Of a stretch of 64,000 nt of DNA, positions 32,375 to 44,292 are shown in pieces (position 1 is the first letter of the stretch; each line of letters opens with the position of its first letter). Location of the stretch: positions 124,001-188,000 of the forward strand of contig JPHH03000051.1 in NCBI GenBank assembly GCA_000750105.3, given 5' to 3'. The notes below the pieces were generated by a model that worked only from the letters and a program-made list of their open reading frames with translations, did not search any database and had not been told where the DNA came from. Position numbers and translations under genes: made by a program. This DNA is from Tolypocladium sp. Sup5 PDA-1. Lineage: Eukaryota; Ascomycota; Sordariomycetes; Hypocreales; Ophiocordycipitaceae.

Positions 32375-35300
32375 AACTAACTATTATTGGATTTTATTAT
32401 ATTTCCTAGTATCTAGTATTTATTCGACTTCGTATTTATTATTATCTATGACTTCGATATAGTCTTGTGTTTCTGCGTCTTATAGTGCTATCTCGAGTAG
32501 CGAAATATAAAAGATAGGGTATATCTTTATCGTTTTAGGTAGTAAAAGTTCGTAGTTAGTTATCGAAATAACTTTCTTAACTAGAAACGGTCTAAGTTTC
32601 TTAAAATCTAATTTATCGCTTAGTCGCTTTATTTTAATATTTCGTCGAAGTAAGTAGACTATATCTCCCTCCCGAAAGATTAGTCCCTTTAATCTTTTTT
32701 TATTAGCGTATATCGATATCCTTTATCTAACATATTCGAGTTCTTTCTTTATTTCTTCATAAAGTTCCTTTAGTTTATCTACTTAGAGTATAGCTCGTTC
32801 TGCCTATAGTCCTTGTCGTATAACTTAGTATACTTTAGGGTTATACCCGAAGTTAGCGTACGATAGTAAAACCTTCGTAGCTTCCGTAATTAAGCTATTA
32901 TAAGCTAATTATGCTATTAGTAACTATTTAACCTAGTTATCCTATCCGTAGTTAATATAATAACGAAGGTACTATTTAAGTGTTTAGTTTAACCATTCGG
33001 TCTGCCTATCCGTTTAAGGGTAGTAGGCCGTGCTAAGCTTGTGTTTCATGCTAAGCTAAGCTATTAATGCTTGCTAGAAGTTCGTAGTGAATATAGTTCC
33101 TCTATCGGAGATAATCTTATTCGGTAATCTATAATTATATACGATTATCCTTAGGAATATATATATAAGATCTTCTATATTACTTGCTTCCTTATATAGG
33201 ATAAAGTACCTATACTTAGTGAGTCGATCCGTGACTACGAAGATACTATCGTATTCTACTTTTATTATAGGTTCCCTTAATAATAGTAGCTTCGTGATAT
33301 AGTTAAAAGCGATCGAGTCCTATAGTTTAATTAGAACTAGTAATAGTTTTAGTTCTCTATAAGGTTTATATTATAAGGCTTTGCTTCGTGCGTAAAGGGC
33401 ATATTTACCGATTACCTCTTTAATAGTTTCCTTTATTCTAGAAAAGTCGAATTTCTATCGTATTCGCTCTATTATTTTCCTAATTCCCTAATATTTATAT
33501 ATCGGGTATTCGTAGAACTCCCTAATAGTTTCTTCTCGTAATAGCGGTAGTAGCTATATCTTATCGTTATATATAGGTATATCGGAATATTCTATATTAT
33601 ATCCGTTTAGTACTTCCTAGATATAGGTAACGTATTCTTCCGTCTATTCCTTGATTTTCTAGAATATTAGGTCGTTATCTTATACTTTAAATACTACGTT
33701 TAACTATTTTTATTAATAGTTGCTACTTTTGTTAAGTTCTAGGAGTTATCCTAATCCGTAGGAGACTCCTATATCGTAGTCGCTTCTCCTGCTAAGAGCG
33801 TCTACTCGTCCGTTCTTGGATCCTTTTCGATAGGTGATTTCGTAGTCGAATTCCAAAAGGTATTTAGCCTATCGAATTTATCGTCTATTAAGCTACTAGG
33901 TTATTGCGAAATAGGCGATGTTCTTATAATCTATGTATACCTTAACCTTGTATTTGCTTCTAAGGAGGTAATGTCGAAATTCCTTAAATGCATTAATAAT
34001 CGCGAGGAATTCTTTATTATAGATAGGGTAGTTAAGTTCTACGCTATATAGCTTCTTCGAGTAGAAGGCTACTAGTTTGAGTTTCCTATCTTCGTCGCGT
34101 TATTTAATTTATGCCCTAAGTGCGAAGTTAGAGGTATTTATTTTAAGTTCGACTTATTTTTCTAGATCGAAGATTATTAAGACTAGTTCTAAAATAATTA
34201 AGTCCTTGATTTACTAAAAAGCCGCTTAGGCTTCTTTACTCTATTCGAAGGTCGTGTCCTTCTTAGTAAGATTATATAGTAGAGTTATGGTTTTCCTATA
34301 ATCCTTAATAAATCGTTAGTAGTAGTTAGCGAATCCGAGGAAACTTTAAACGTCCTTAATATTTATTGGGTTTAGCTAATCCTTAACTAATATAATTTTT
34401 TCTTTTTATATACGTATTTCTCCTAGCATAATCGTGTATCCTAGGAAATCTACTTCCTATATATAGAACTTGCTTTTCTCTAGTTTAACTAGTAACTTTA
34501 TATTCTAGAGTACTTATAATACCTTATAGACGTATTCCTTATATTCTTTAAGATTCCTCGAGAAGATTAGGATATCGTTAAGGTATACTACTACGAATAT
34601 ATCGAGATATTCGCGTAAGACGTTATTAATTATTCGCTAAAAGGTTACTAGCGCATTAGTAAGCCCGAAGGGCATTACTAAGTATTCGAATAATCCGAAC
34701 TTTATTCTAAAAGCGGTTATCTATTCGTATCTATCTTTTATCTTAATAAGGTTATAAGCTCCTTTAAGGTCGAGGGCCGTGAACTACTTTATGCTATGTA
34801 GTTAGTCCCTAAGTTCTAAGATAAGTAGTAGAGGGGTATAGTCCTTGACTATGATTTCGTTAATCCGTCGAAAGTTAATAACTAAACGGAGCTTTCTATT
34901 CTTTTTCGGGACGAATATAACTAGATATCTTACTTCGGATATTAATAGCCTAATATATCCTTTCTTTAGATTCTCGTCGATATAGTCGCGTAGCGTTTCT
35001 AGTTGCTTTTCGTTAAGGTTATAGATTTTATAGAATAAGGGTATCGTTCCTTCTTTAAGATAGATCCTATAATCCTATTAATTATATTCTAGTAGTCTAG
35101 TTTCGAGTTCTTCCGCGAATAGTTATTCGTATTTATAGTATTCCTATAGAACGTTCTTTATTCTATCTTCTAACGGGCTTATTATTATTATAGCTTCGAT
35201 ACTTTTATCGATTTATTCGAGGTCTCTCCGTAAAGCAGCAATAACTCTATAGATTCTATTCTTCTTTCCTTTATTTTATTTATATCGTATACTAGGTTAT

Positions 35301-37600
35301 AGAGCTATATTAGTTACTACTTAGGTCTTTATTACCCGTAACGTCTTGCGTAGAGGGTATTGCTATTTTCCTTCTCTAGTAGCTAAGTCGTCGCGAAGTT
35401 TCGCTTCTTCTTTCTAGATCTTCTAATCCTAGGGGGCTGCGTTCTCGTCCTAACGTAGTTAGCTAGTCCTCTAGTTAATTATCGGGTTGCTTTCCTATAG
35501 CTATAGGTATCCTAAGATAAGATCGTGTCCGAATATATCTATTACGTCGAAGGTAACTCTTTCTCTATATCCTTAAATCGAGACGTCGAGGTAATTAATC
35601 TCTATATCGATAATTCCGTTATTATAGTTAAATGCTTCTCCTTCGATATTATAGAGTTCGTATAGTTCGGTCTTCTATTTCTATAGGAGTCGATAATAAT
35701 TAATGACTCGGGGTAAAATATAGTTGCCTATCGCATTACTATCTAATAGTACCGTTATGCGATATCCCGCGATATAGACGTCTAATATTATTTTATTGCT
35801 ATAACCTATCTCTATTATATATAGGGTCCTTGGATCTCTTTATTATATGCTAGTCTATAGCCCTTTTATAGATAGCGTGCCTTATTTTTTAAATCCTAGT
35901 TCTTATTATATACCTTATATAGGTTATTTTTATAATTAGATAGTTTAATCTATATATATTCTCGCTAATTGCTGCCGTGTTCTTTTACGTATTATTATTT
36001 AGTTAGCTTATATTATTTAATATATCCTCGTTTTCCTTTAATTTCCTAGAAATCGAATTACTCGTTCTCTATAACTCGTAGTCGGTGTTAGATATCTGCT
36101 TTTCCTCCTAGGTATCGTAAGCAGTTATCGTGGTCGTAATTAATAGCGTATCTCTATCCGTAATTGCTATTATTTATGCGTTTCTCGTAGTATACGTCGA
36201 GTCTTTATTTAGCTTCTTATTTTTCCTTATAAAGCTCTGTGATACTTATTTCTCTATCTTCGTATAGTCTATCTAGTACTTCTATCTATTAGTAATACTA
36301 GATTAAAGTGTTATTGATTTCCTTATACTATTCGCGTGCTTTTTCTTATATATGCTCTAGGTATCTAGGTAGCTAGCAATCTCTATAGCTTGCTCTATCG
36401 CATATCGGTGCATGGATAATATTAGTTCGTGTTCGGGGGATTCCCTAGCTAGTCGTGACGTACCTATGCTATTCCTATACTTTTCCGAACTAGTAGGCGT
36501 AGTAAGTTAGGGACGCGTACGTCGAATTAGTAAATCTATCCTTTCGATACTCTAGCGGGGTATTAGTATTAGGTTCTATAATAACTACTTATAGTATATT
36601 ATAGCGTGTTTTCGCTCTCTATTCGTATAGCTCCGAGGCTAAGTATAGATTATCGATAATATATCCCTTCTATTTAGTTAGAAATACGTCGTGTCGTGCT
36701 TTTGCTAGGAGATATATTAAATAGTCTAAGTAAATGCACGAGGCCTATAAGATCTACGTATATAGCTTATATCCTAGTATAATTCGTAGATTATCCCCGT
36801 ATTCTCTTGCTAGGTATAATTCTCCTTTAATTGCATTTAGTATATCCGTAGCGATTATAGCGATAGCGTAGTCGCTACTATCTAGTATAGGTCTATATTA
36901 TAAGAGTATAGACTTCTAAACTTCGGTAAGCGGTTCGGGGTCGGTCTAGGTTCCGATATTAACTATGCTTTCTATTTCCTCGTCGTATTCTAGTAGTTCC
37001 TTGCCTTTAAGCGATGCTCTAACGGTCGCGTTTTCCCGATATAAGGTCAGTACTTCCGATCGGCCTTCGGTCGCACTTAGCGTATACTAGTCGTCTTCGG
37101 AGCTTATATCGTCGATGCTCCCTTCGTCTGAATTATTTAGTTACTTACTTATCTAGGCAAGTATTGCGGCTACTTCTTTATCCTTAAAGTATTGTCTTGC
37201 CTATGCGAATAGTCGCTTTCTTTCTTACTCGTTTATTTCGCGGGCAAGGCGGCTTCGCTATCTTTCTTAGTCGTGTTCTCGTATCTTCTCCTAGTATTCT
37301 TCGCTATATTATTAGATCTATTTCTCGGTAGATCCTCCTAGATAGGCGAATTTAGGTCTATCGTTTAGTTCGACTAATTCTCTTAATCGGTTACGTAGCT
37401 TAGGTTCCTCCCGTTATTACTTAAGTCTACGTCTATCTATTACGCCTCGTAACCTAGATACTCCTCGTCGTCTAGTTATAGCGAGAGTCTTTATTATTAG
37501 TTCTCTCGGGAACTATCCGCTATTCTATTTATCTAATAGGTATATATTATAATTATCGTTATAGTACGCTATCTAGTTTATGCGGTTATAGCTAGCTAAT
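32375..37600 (-). pseudogene. Gypsy pol (RT, RNase H, integrase, chromodomain-like end)
   Basis: Read on minus. Reverse transcriptase is about 35000-34500: LDLKGAYNLIRIKDRYE, EYLVMPFGLTNALVTF, and VVYLNDILIFS, where the catalytic YxDD has become LND (D to N by G-to-A). The integrase core is about 33450-33000: VTDRLTKYRYFILYKEAS, LPNKIISDRGTIFTTNF, MKHKLSTAYYP. A chromodomain-like YEVE*ILDTRK lies near 32400-32450. Many in-frame TAG codons replace Gln or Trp. The boundary to gag is approximate. Confidence 0.85.
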
Positions 37601-38565
37601 TCCTTATTAGTAGCGTTAAGGTATTTCTTACCTCCTAGTACTAGCTTCTAACTAGGCCTTTTTAGTTATTTATATTCGTAGGCAAAGTATCTAAACTTCC
37701 CATAGTTATAGTACTTCTTGCCTTCCTTAGGCTAGTCCTTCTATACTATATCTAGGTCTATTCGTCTAGGGTTCTAGGTATAGGCCTATACGGTATTCTC
37801 TATACGCTTCTTTCGCTAGTTTACGTAGGGGTTATTATTATAAGGAGAGTTCTAATAACCTCTTCCTTACTTCTTTTCTTAGCATTACGTATATTATCTA
37901 TTATCGATTCGTATTACTATAGCGATATAGTCTACGAGGTCTTTAGGTCAATCCTCTCTATAGAGTTTGTCTTTAACTTCGTCTTTAAGGCTATCGTAGA
38001 ATCGTGCTATAAGGGGTTCGTTATCCTATTTAAGTTATAAAGTAACTTACCTAAACTTAGCGGCGTACTCCGATATTAATATTTTCTATCGGAGCCCTCG
38101 AAGTTTCTACTCTACTTCTCTTCCTTTATCGGTTTTACCGAAAACCTATTTAATCGCTGCTTCGAATCCTATAAAGTTTACGAATATAGCCCTTATTTCG
38201 GCGTCTCGCTCGCTATCTTCGTTATCGAGGTAATCTCGTATAATAGGTCTAAACTATACGAGAGCCGTTCTACTAAGGTAGCTGCCCGCGTAGAGTGCCT
38301 TAGCGGCGGGATCTAAGAGTTTATTAGGATAAAACTAATAATAGGCTTTGAGTTATATAAGGAAGTCCTTGAGGGTGCCGTAGGAGCCGTCGTATAGTCC
38401 CGGCTACTTAGGTCTAACTACTTCTCCGAGATCTTTAGTCTAACCTATCCCTTCTTTATTGCTAAGCTCCTAGACTTTAAGTTATAGTGCGATAAGTTCC
38501 TATACTAAGTCCTCTTTAGATATAGTAGGTCTAGTACTAGTTAATCCTTCGCGTTGAGTAGGCAT
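37600..38565 (-). pseudogene. Gypsy gag
   Basis: Begins at an ATG at 38565 (MPTQREGLTSTRPT). The retrotransposon-gag segment follows: PGLYDGSYGTLKDFLI, AKALYAGSYLSRTALV, and FVNFIGFEAAIK*VFGKTDKG. Near 37720-37675 a knuckle-like YYNYGKFRYFAYEY is recognisable as a CxxCxxxxHxxxxC zinc knuckle with Cys turned to Tyr and His to Tyr. Stops are at Gln/Trp positions. Confidence 0.8.
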
Positions 38566-38628
38566 ATTAACTATAATACGGTATTATTTAAGGTAACGCG
38601 GTAACCTCCTAAATAAGAGCTTTTAATA

Positions 38629-39093
38629 TATGATAGTTTGGGTTCCTAAGGGATAAACCGGAGGTTTATATTAGTAGGTAGGTTAGGGCGTAGCCGTTAA
38701 ATAGTCTTATTACGATAGTAATAGATCGGATATCCTAGATAGTAGATCGTAACTAAAGGGTTTGAAGTAATATAAGTGTGTCTATATTAGAATAATATAT
38801 TAAAAGCTAGCGAGGTATCTATGCTATAGTAAGGAAATTAGGGGGTCTTATATACTAGTGATGGATCGCTGCCGCTCCTAGGGATTACTACGATCCCTTA
38901 GATCGTTATAATCCATGGATTACTAATAATCTATAGATCGTTAATGATCTATCTAATAGATCGCACGATCTATCCCGTGGATCGCACCGATCCTCCGTTC
39001 ATTAGTTAACCGTTCCAACTATTATTCCGTGCAGCCCGCATTAGCGCCTGCATAGCCGGCCCATCCCGTGGCCCGTCAGCCTGGGTCGTAATA
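38629..39093 (-). repeat. right LTR (5' LTR of the element)
   Basis: 465 bp. In element orientation it starts tattacgacccaggc, which with the second base restored to G is the usual TGTTACGACCC start of many fungal Gypsy LTRs. It pairs with 31069-31533. Confidence 0.93.
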
Positions 39094-39098
39094 GCTAG
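39094..39098 (+). repeat. 5-bp target-site duplication GCTAG of the LTR element, right copy
   Basis: gctag directly after the right LTR, matching 31064-31068. Removing the element and one copy restores a continuous LINE ORF1. Confidence 0.9.
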
Positions 39099-39900
39099 AA
39101 ATAGTTCACGTATGTCGTATTTAACTACCCCCGTAGACTTATAGACCTATAGGGGAACGAAGTTAACTACGATATAGCTATTAAAGACGAGATCGCTTAC
39201 TAGACTAGGTATATACCTATTAGCATCCGCGCTAGCTAGTACGATATAAATAACCTTCTAAGTAAGATACTTATTATATCCTTCCTTAAACCTACGTAGA
39301 GACTATAGAGACTCTTCGGCTCTAGCTAACTCGCCCGATATATCGATAAACTAAGCATGCCTAGCTAGTGCGATAAGTACTAGGACTTTTATACTCGATA
39401 TAGCTACGACCGATAACTATCCTATAAGCGCTATAGAAAGAATAGCTATAGTAGCAAAGCCTATACGATCCCTAAGTAATGCGTAAACTACCTTAGCCCT
39501 TATACTATAGACTTCTCGAAATGCCTTACGCGTCCGAAGCAATCCTATAGTATATTCCGCCGCCTTACTAGGGAAGAGAAAATCCTCGTCCGATAGTTAG
39601 GTACCTAGCTATCTATATAGTAGAGTAAGCGGGCTAAGCCTAGCGCATAGCCTAAATAGCCTAAGCGATATCCCGCTAGATTACTACCCCATCCCCCTAG
39701 GTATATTAAGTCGCATTCTCCTAAAGTAGAGGAACGCCTCTATAATAATAGCACTAACTCTAAGGCAACTAGCATTACTTAGCCCGACGACCCGGAAATA
39801 GAGTATCGAGATAATAGGTTACGAGGCGAAAGCGTAACCTCGGTCCTAAGCTTAACTAGAACTATATCCCTATTATATATTATAGTAGCTACGATACCTT
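39099..39900 (+). pseudogene. LINE ORF1, right piece with zinc knuckles
   Basis: Continuation of ORF1 after the LTR element. A frame near 39395-39580 reads CYRKNSYSSKAYT, then CVNYLSP, then SKCLTRPKQSYSIFRRLTREEK. This is a degraded series of CxxC...H...C knuckles followed by the RPKxxHGxFxRLTREEK segment of CgT1/Tad-type ORF1. Several Cys/His positions are Tyr, as RIP predicts. Confidence 0.65.
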
Positions 39901-39989
39901 AGCCCTAAAGCGAGGATAACGAACCTAGACCCGCCTCTCTCTTAAAGAAGCGACGTATTAGCCCTATAATGCTATCTCTATAATAAGGT

Positions 39990-42900
39990 ACCCCCGCGTA
40001 AACTAAAGCGATAAGAAGACCCTACGAGTCTTCTAAGCTCACGTAGGCAAGATTTCGCTAGTATATAACTATGCCCTTGCCCTCGCTAACTCTAAATAAT
40101 ATAATATAGTCTTACTATAGGAGCTATAGACTAAAACTAACGATAGATAATATATTACTAAAACCTATCTTACCTACGATACCTTCTCCCTAGTTAATAG
40201 CTAGGTTAATAATAATACCTAGCTAAGAGTTATAACTTATATTCGATATAGACCTAGTCTAATAGTAGACTAAAAGAGGCCTACTATAACCTATAATATT
40301 CTCTAGCTTACTATTAATAATATTATAATAGTAAACTTCTATTAGTAATTATTCTACGATAAAGTACTAGATATATTACTTTAGTAGGCACCGCTAGATA
40401 AGTGCTTAATAATAGGCGACTTTAACGCTAAGTACTATAATTAATAGACTAGCTAGCTCGAGGGCTATAGCAAAGATATAGCCTCGTAGGTATTAAATAA
40501 TAATCTAAGCTTGCTTAATCCTATCGATATCCCGATAAATCTATACGGTAATACGATTAACCTCGCCTTCTCTAATATACCTCTAGCTAATACTATTATA
40601 GAAGACTATTTAGCTACTAGCTCTAACTACTTTACGCTTAGCGTTATACTACTAGAGCTTATTCTTATCCCCTCGTTAATAGGGAAAGTCCGCCTTAGCT
40701 CTAATAACGACCTAAAGCGCTTCGTCGAAATGGTTAAATCTAGGGTAGTAGCTATCCCGGCTATAGCAGCGACCCCCTATAAGCTAGATGCCCTAGCCTT
40801 AGCGCTTATATATCTTCTTTAATCTATAGCTAAGGCCGCTAGCTAACCTATTCGTAAGGGAATATATAGTACGCCTTAATAGACGGAAGAATATATACTT
40901 ACTATAGTAGAATACCGCGCGTTTAAGAGGGTATACCCTCTTAGATTTAATTAAGAGGTTTAGATTATAAAGAGAGACTTCTAGAAAGTTATACGCCGAG
41001 CTAAATAGCTTTACTAGCGTAACTTAATTAATAGCTTTACTAATAGCGCCTCTGTTTTTAAAGTAATCCGTTAGCTAAGGTTACCGGGTACTTTCTAACT
41101 ACCTCCTCTATAGGTAGACGATATAGTCTATAAGATATAGCTAGATAAAGCTAATGCCTTACGACGGGCGACGCTCGAACGCTATACTATAGAAGATAAT
41201 ATAATAGATCCGTAAATACCTATTAATATAGAAAGGATAATCCCTTTTACTTAGTATATCTTATAGGAAGAAGTCCGCGACGCTACCTTACGTATAGGAA
41301 ATACTTCCCCGGGCTCTAATAATATTATGGTTAAAATACTCTATACTATCTAGCACGCGATTAGATATCTTATCTACTAGCTATATAAGAGCTGCCTTAC
41401 TACTAGCTATTACCCGAAGCTATTTAGAGAAGTAGAAGTAGTTATAATCGCAAAGCTAGGATAGAGAGACCTCTCGACGCCCCGCGCTTAGCGGCCTATC
41501 TCCCTTCTATCTTACCTTAGCAAGGGCCTCGAATAGCTAATCGCGCGTCGCCTAGCATAGGCTTCTATTTACTATAGTATACTATACCTATAGTAAGCTA
41601 GAGTATTGCCGAAATAGTCCGCTATTAACCTCGTTACCGCCCTAATATACGATATCGAAGAGGCCTTCGCCCGTAAATAAGTCGCTATATTAGTAACTAT
41701 AGATATCTAAGGCGCTTTCGATATAATTCTCTATAATAGGCTTATCCTCTAGCTCCGAGAGTAAGGATAGCTTCTAAACCTTACTCGATAAGTTAGATCT
41801 TTTATATATAACTAGTTAGCCCGCGTGCGCTACTAAGATATTATAATACCTTTATTACCCCTATAGTATAGCTTACCTTAAGGATCGCTAGTCTTGCTTA
41901 TACTCTTCCTATTATATACGGAGCTAATCTACCGCCTAGGTAACTTAAAGGGACGCTTTAGCTATATAGATAATACTAGTATCTTATATATAGGCAAAAC
42001 TCTAGATAAGACCGCTATTAAAGCTTTATACTACGTCTACGAACTTATAATATAAGGCGCGGCGAATAGGATAGCTTTCGACCTAAAGAAGATTAAAGTT
42101 ATATACTTCTCCTAAACTACCCCTAAAGCCGCGCCGCTAGTCTTTTATAGCGATATAGAAAAGCGACCTAAATATAGTATATAGTAGCTAGGTATCTAGC
42201 TAAATAATACATTAACTTTTAAGATCTATATTAAGAAGTAGATAGCTAAAGTATAAGCTATAGCCTACTACCTTAGAGGATTAGTAAATACTAAATATAG
42301 CCCTCTCCTAAGCGCTATGCGAAGAGCTATCTATACCTATATCGAACTAGTATTACTTTACGGAGTAGAGGTATAGTACCCTAGTATAACTTACCCGCGA
42401 TAGATATAGCTAACTAAGGAGGGTCTATTAAGGATATAATAACTTATACGGAGGATAAGTAAGTCGCTTAATATATCTATACGGGCTATTCTATTAGTCT
42501 AGAGGATAACGCTTCTTAACGCCCTATACTATAAGGTAGGTATACTACCGGTCCTGTAATTACTCGAGGCGCGTTAGATATACTTCGCCGCCTGCCTTAA
42601 GTCTCTAGATAAAGCCTACCCGCTTACGAAGCGAATAATTCTGCCGAAAGCCCCTATTATATATAGGACGATTAAACGAAAGTATTAAGTACTATAATAA
42701 AGCTTCCGAACTAGATTATAGCGCGCTAATAAGCTATTTCTTAATTACGCGAGACCTACCCTACTCCTACGTAGATTCTATAACGGATAGTAATAGCCCT
42801 TTTAAACCGCCTCTAAAGATAAGTTAGCGGTAGAGTTCCGAGACTAGCTTTAGTTAGTAAGCCTATAGACCCCGGTCGTCTATTTAGATAGATCGCTCTC

Positions 42901-43970
42901 CTCGGAAGGAGCCGCTAGATATAGCTATATTATATATTAAAATAGACTTACTATCCTAAGCGGTAGCGGCCGCCTTAGCCTTACTAAGGTCTTCGATACT
43001 AAAATAAAAGGTGCTTTAGAGGGACTGCGTGCTATTCTAAGCCTCCCTAACCTAGAATAAATTATCGTATACCTCGATAACCTCGTAGCTATAATATGCC
43101 TAAGAGGTATATTATCTAACTCTTCCTAGGAAGTCTTCCTTAAATTCTAAGCTCTAGCTATAGAATATAATACTATAGAGGTCTACTAGATCCCTAGCTA
43201 TACTAATATCTAAGGCAACGAGTAAGTAAACGCCTTAGTAAAGGCAGGAACCTATTAACCCGAGCCTATAAGTGCTCTCCTAATACTAGTATATCTACGT
43301 AAGGCTGCTAGATAGTAGCCTAAAGATATATTTAAAGCCTAGTAAGAAGTATCTATACCCGAATAATATAAAGCCCTAGGCCTTAAGCCTACGACTAGCT
43401 ATCCGCCTAAACTCGCACTCTCCTAACCTCTGCTCTACTATCTACTCGTAGCTAGAACCTATTATAGGGACTTTGCTAACTACTACGAGAGATTTAACTA
43501 CGACGACGCGCGTTTAACGTGCTTATATAATTAACGAAAAGAACCTAAATATCTCTTCTATTATAGGAAGATCCTGCCGCGGTATCGGATAAGGCTTATA
43601 CCCTCACTAACTACGGTAGTTAACCGTGCAATAGGCAGAGACTTCGACTAGTTCATTAAGCTAGCGAAGGCGAGCTCTTTCTTTAGAATAGTTTGCCCTT
43701 ACTACTAGGCGGCTATACCCTTCCCTCTCCCTTTCTTTCCTTTATCTAAACTCTTCTCTCGCTATAGTAAGGCGGAGGGTATTACACTACCCTTTATCCA
43801 CCTAGGTTAGTTAAGGTTACGCTTCGCAATCTCCGGCAACGGTCTCTTATAGACTAATTAGAAAGATAGCATAGCTATCGCGCCTGAACATCCCGCTAAT
43901 AGGCAATAGGCTTAATAAAGAGCGCCTTAGAGCCGATAAAATACTAGATATTAGTTTTGTTTATATTTTA
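39990..43970 (+). pseudogene. LINE ORF2: endonuclease, reverse transcriptase, RNase H
   Basis: The endonuclease (about 40040-40830) includes the metal-site GDFNAKYYN near 40410 and NLYGNTINLAFSNIPLANT near 40540. A stop-free stretch at 40511-40822 is an accident of this domain, not a separate gene. Reverse transcriptase is about 41200-42100, with FLLYTELIYRLGNLKG and the catalytic loop YIDNTSILYIG, where YxDD has lost an Asp to Asn. RNase H is about 42950-43260 (IVYLDNLVAI, then IPSYTNIQGNEQVNALVKAG). A C-terminal Cys-rich segment follows, also eroded. Many TAG/TAA codons. Boundaries approximate. Confidence 0.85.
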
Positions 43971-44153
43971 CGGCGGAGTAGATAACGCGGAGGGGTTCTT
44001 ATTTCGCTTAGGCGTTTTGTGGGCTACCCCACTATAACCTATATCGATATAGTAGACTATAGACTTCTAGTAGCTCAGCACGTCCTGTGCCCCCTCGCGG
44101 GGACCTGAGCGGCCTAACAGCCGCTGGACGGAAAATACACATACATACATACA

Positions 44154-44166
44154 TCCCAATAGAGAA
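44154..44166 (+). repeat. 13-bp target-site duplication of the LINE, right copy
   Basis: Exact match to 30044-30056. It begins immediately after (acatacat)n at the 3' end of the LINE and lies 127 bp from the stop codon of the ABC transporter. Confidence 0.8.
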
Positions 44167-44292
44167 AACTTCAAAAGTGCCTCTCGATGGGAATTAAGCA
44201 TCGGAATTAGGTGAATTGTTTCTCCTTCAGAGAATTACTCATAAATTGCACATTGTACAGTCTGTCGGCTGTCCTCCCGCGCCCAGCGGCTC

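Larger units (their letters stand above)
31069..39093 (-). mobile_element. Ty3/Gypsy LTR retrotransposon, RIP-mutated, inserted in the LINE
   Basis: 8025 bp with two 465-bp LTRs in direct orientation and a perfect 5-bp target duplication. Gag and pol read on the minus strand: gag near 38565-37600, then protease, reverse transcriptase (MPFGLTNA, then YLNDILIFS), RNase H, integrase (DRLTKYRYF and IISDRGTIF) and a chromodomain-like end near 32400. A purine-rich tract (complement of gtcccctcttct, 31540-31551) next to the left LTR agrees with minus orientation, because the polypurine tract precedes the 3' LTR. All reading frames carry numerous stops at CAG/TGG-derived positions. No active protein can be made. 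A separate ORF lies on plus near the left LTR. Confidence 0.93.
30057..44153 (+). mobile_element. Tad1/CgT1-like non-LTR retrotransposon (LINE), RIP-mutated, split by a nested LTR element
   Basis: Without the inserted LTR element and its extra target copy the LINE is about 6.1 kb, normal for Tad1-clade elements. Order on plus is ORF1 (gag-like, with zinc knuckles), then ORF2 with AP-endonuclease, reverse transcriptase and RNase H. The 3' end is a short tetranucleotide tail (acatacatacat) instead of poly-A. It is flanked by a 13-bp direct repeat. The interior is dominated by TpA, with CpA and TpG nearly absent but CpG kept: the signature of RIP. Stops such as TAG occur where family members have CAG or TGG codons. 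The first about 170 bp and the last about 80 bp keep normal CpA/TpG content. Confidence 0.9.

Noticed and set aside
40511..40822. Separate 103-codon gene in the island
   Set aside because: It is a stop-free stretch of the LINE ORF2 endonuclease domain (NLYGNTINLAFSNIP), not an independent gene.
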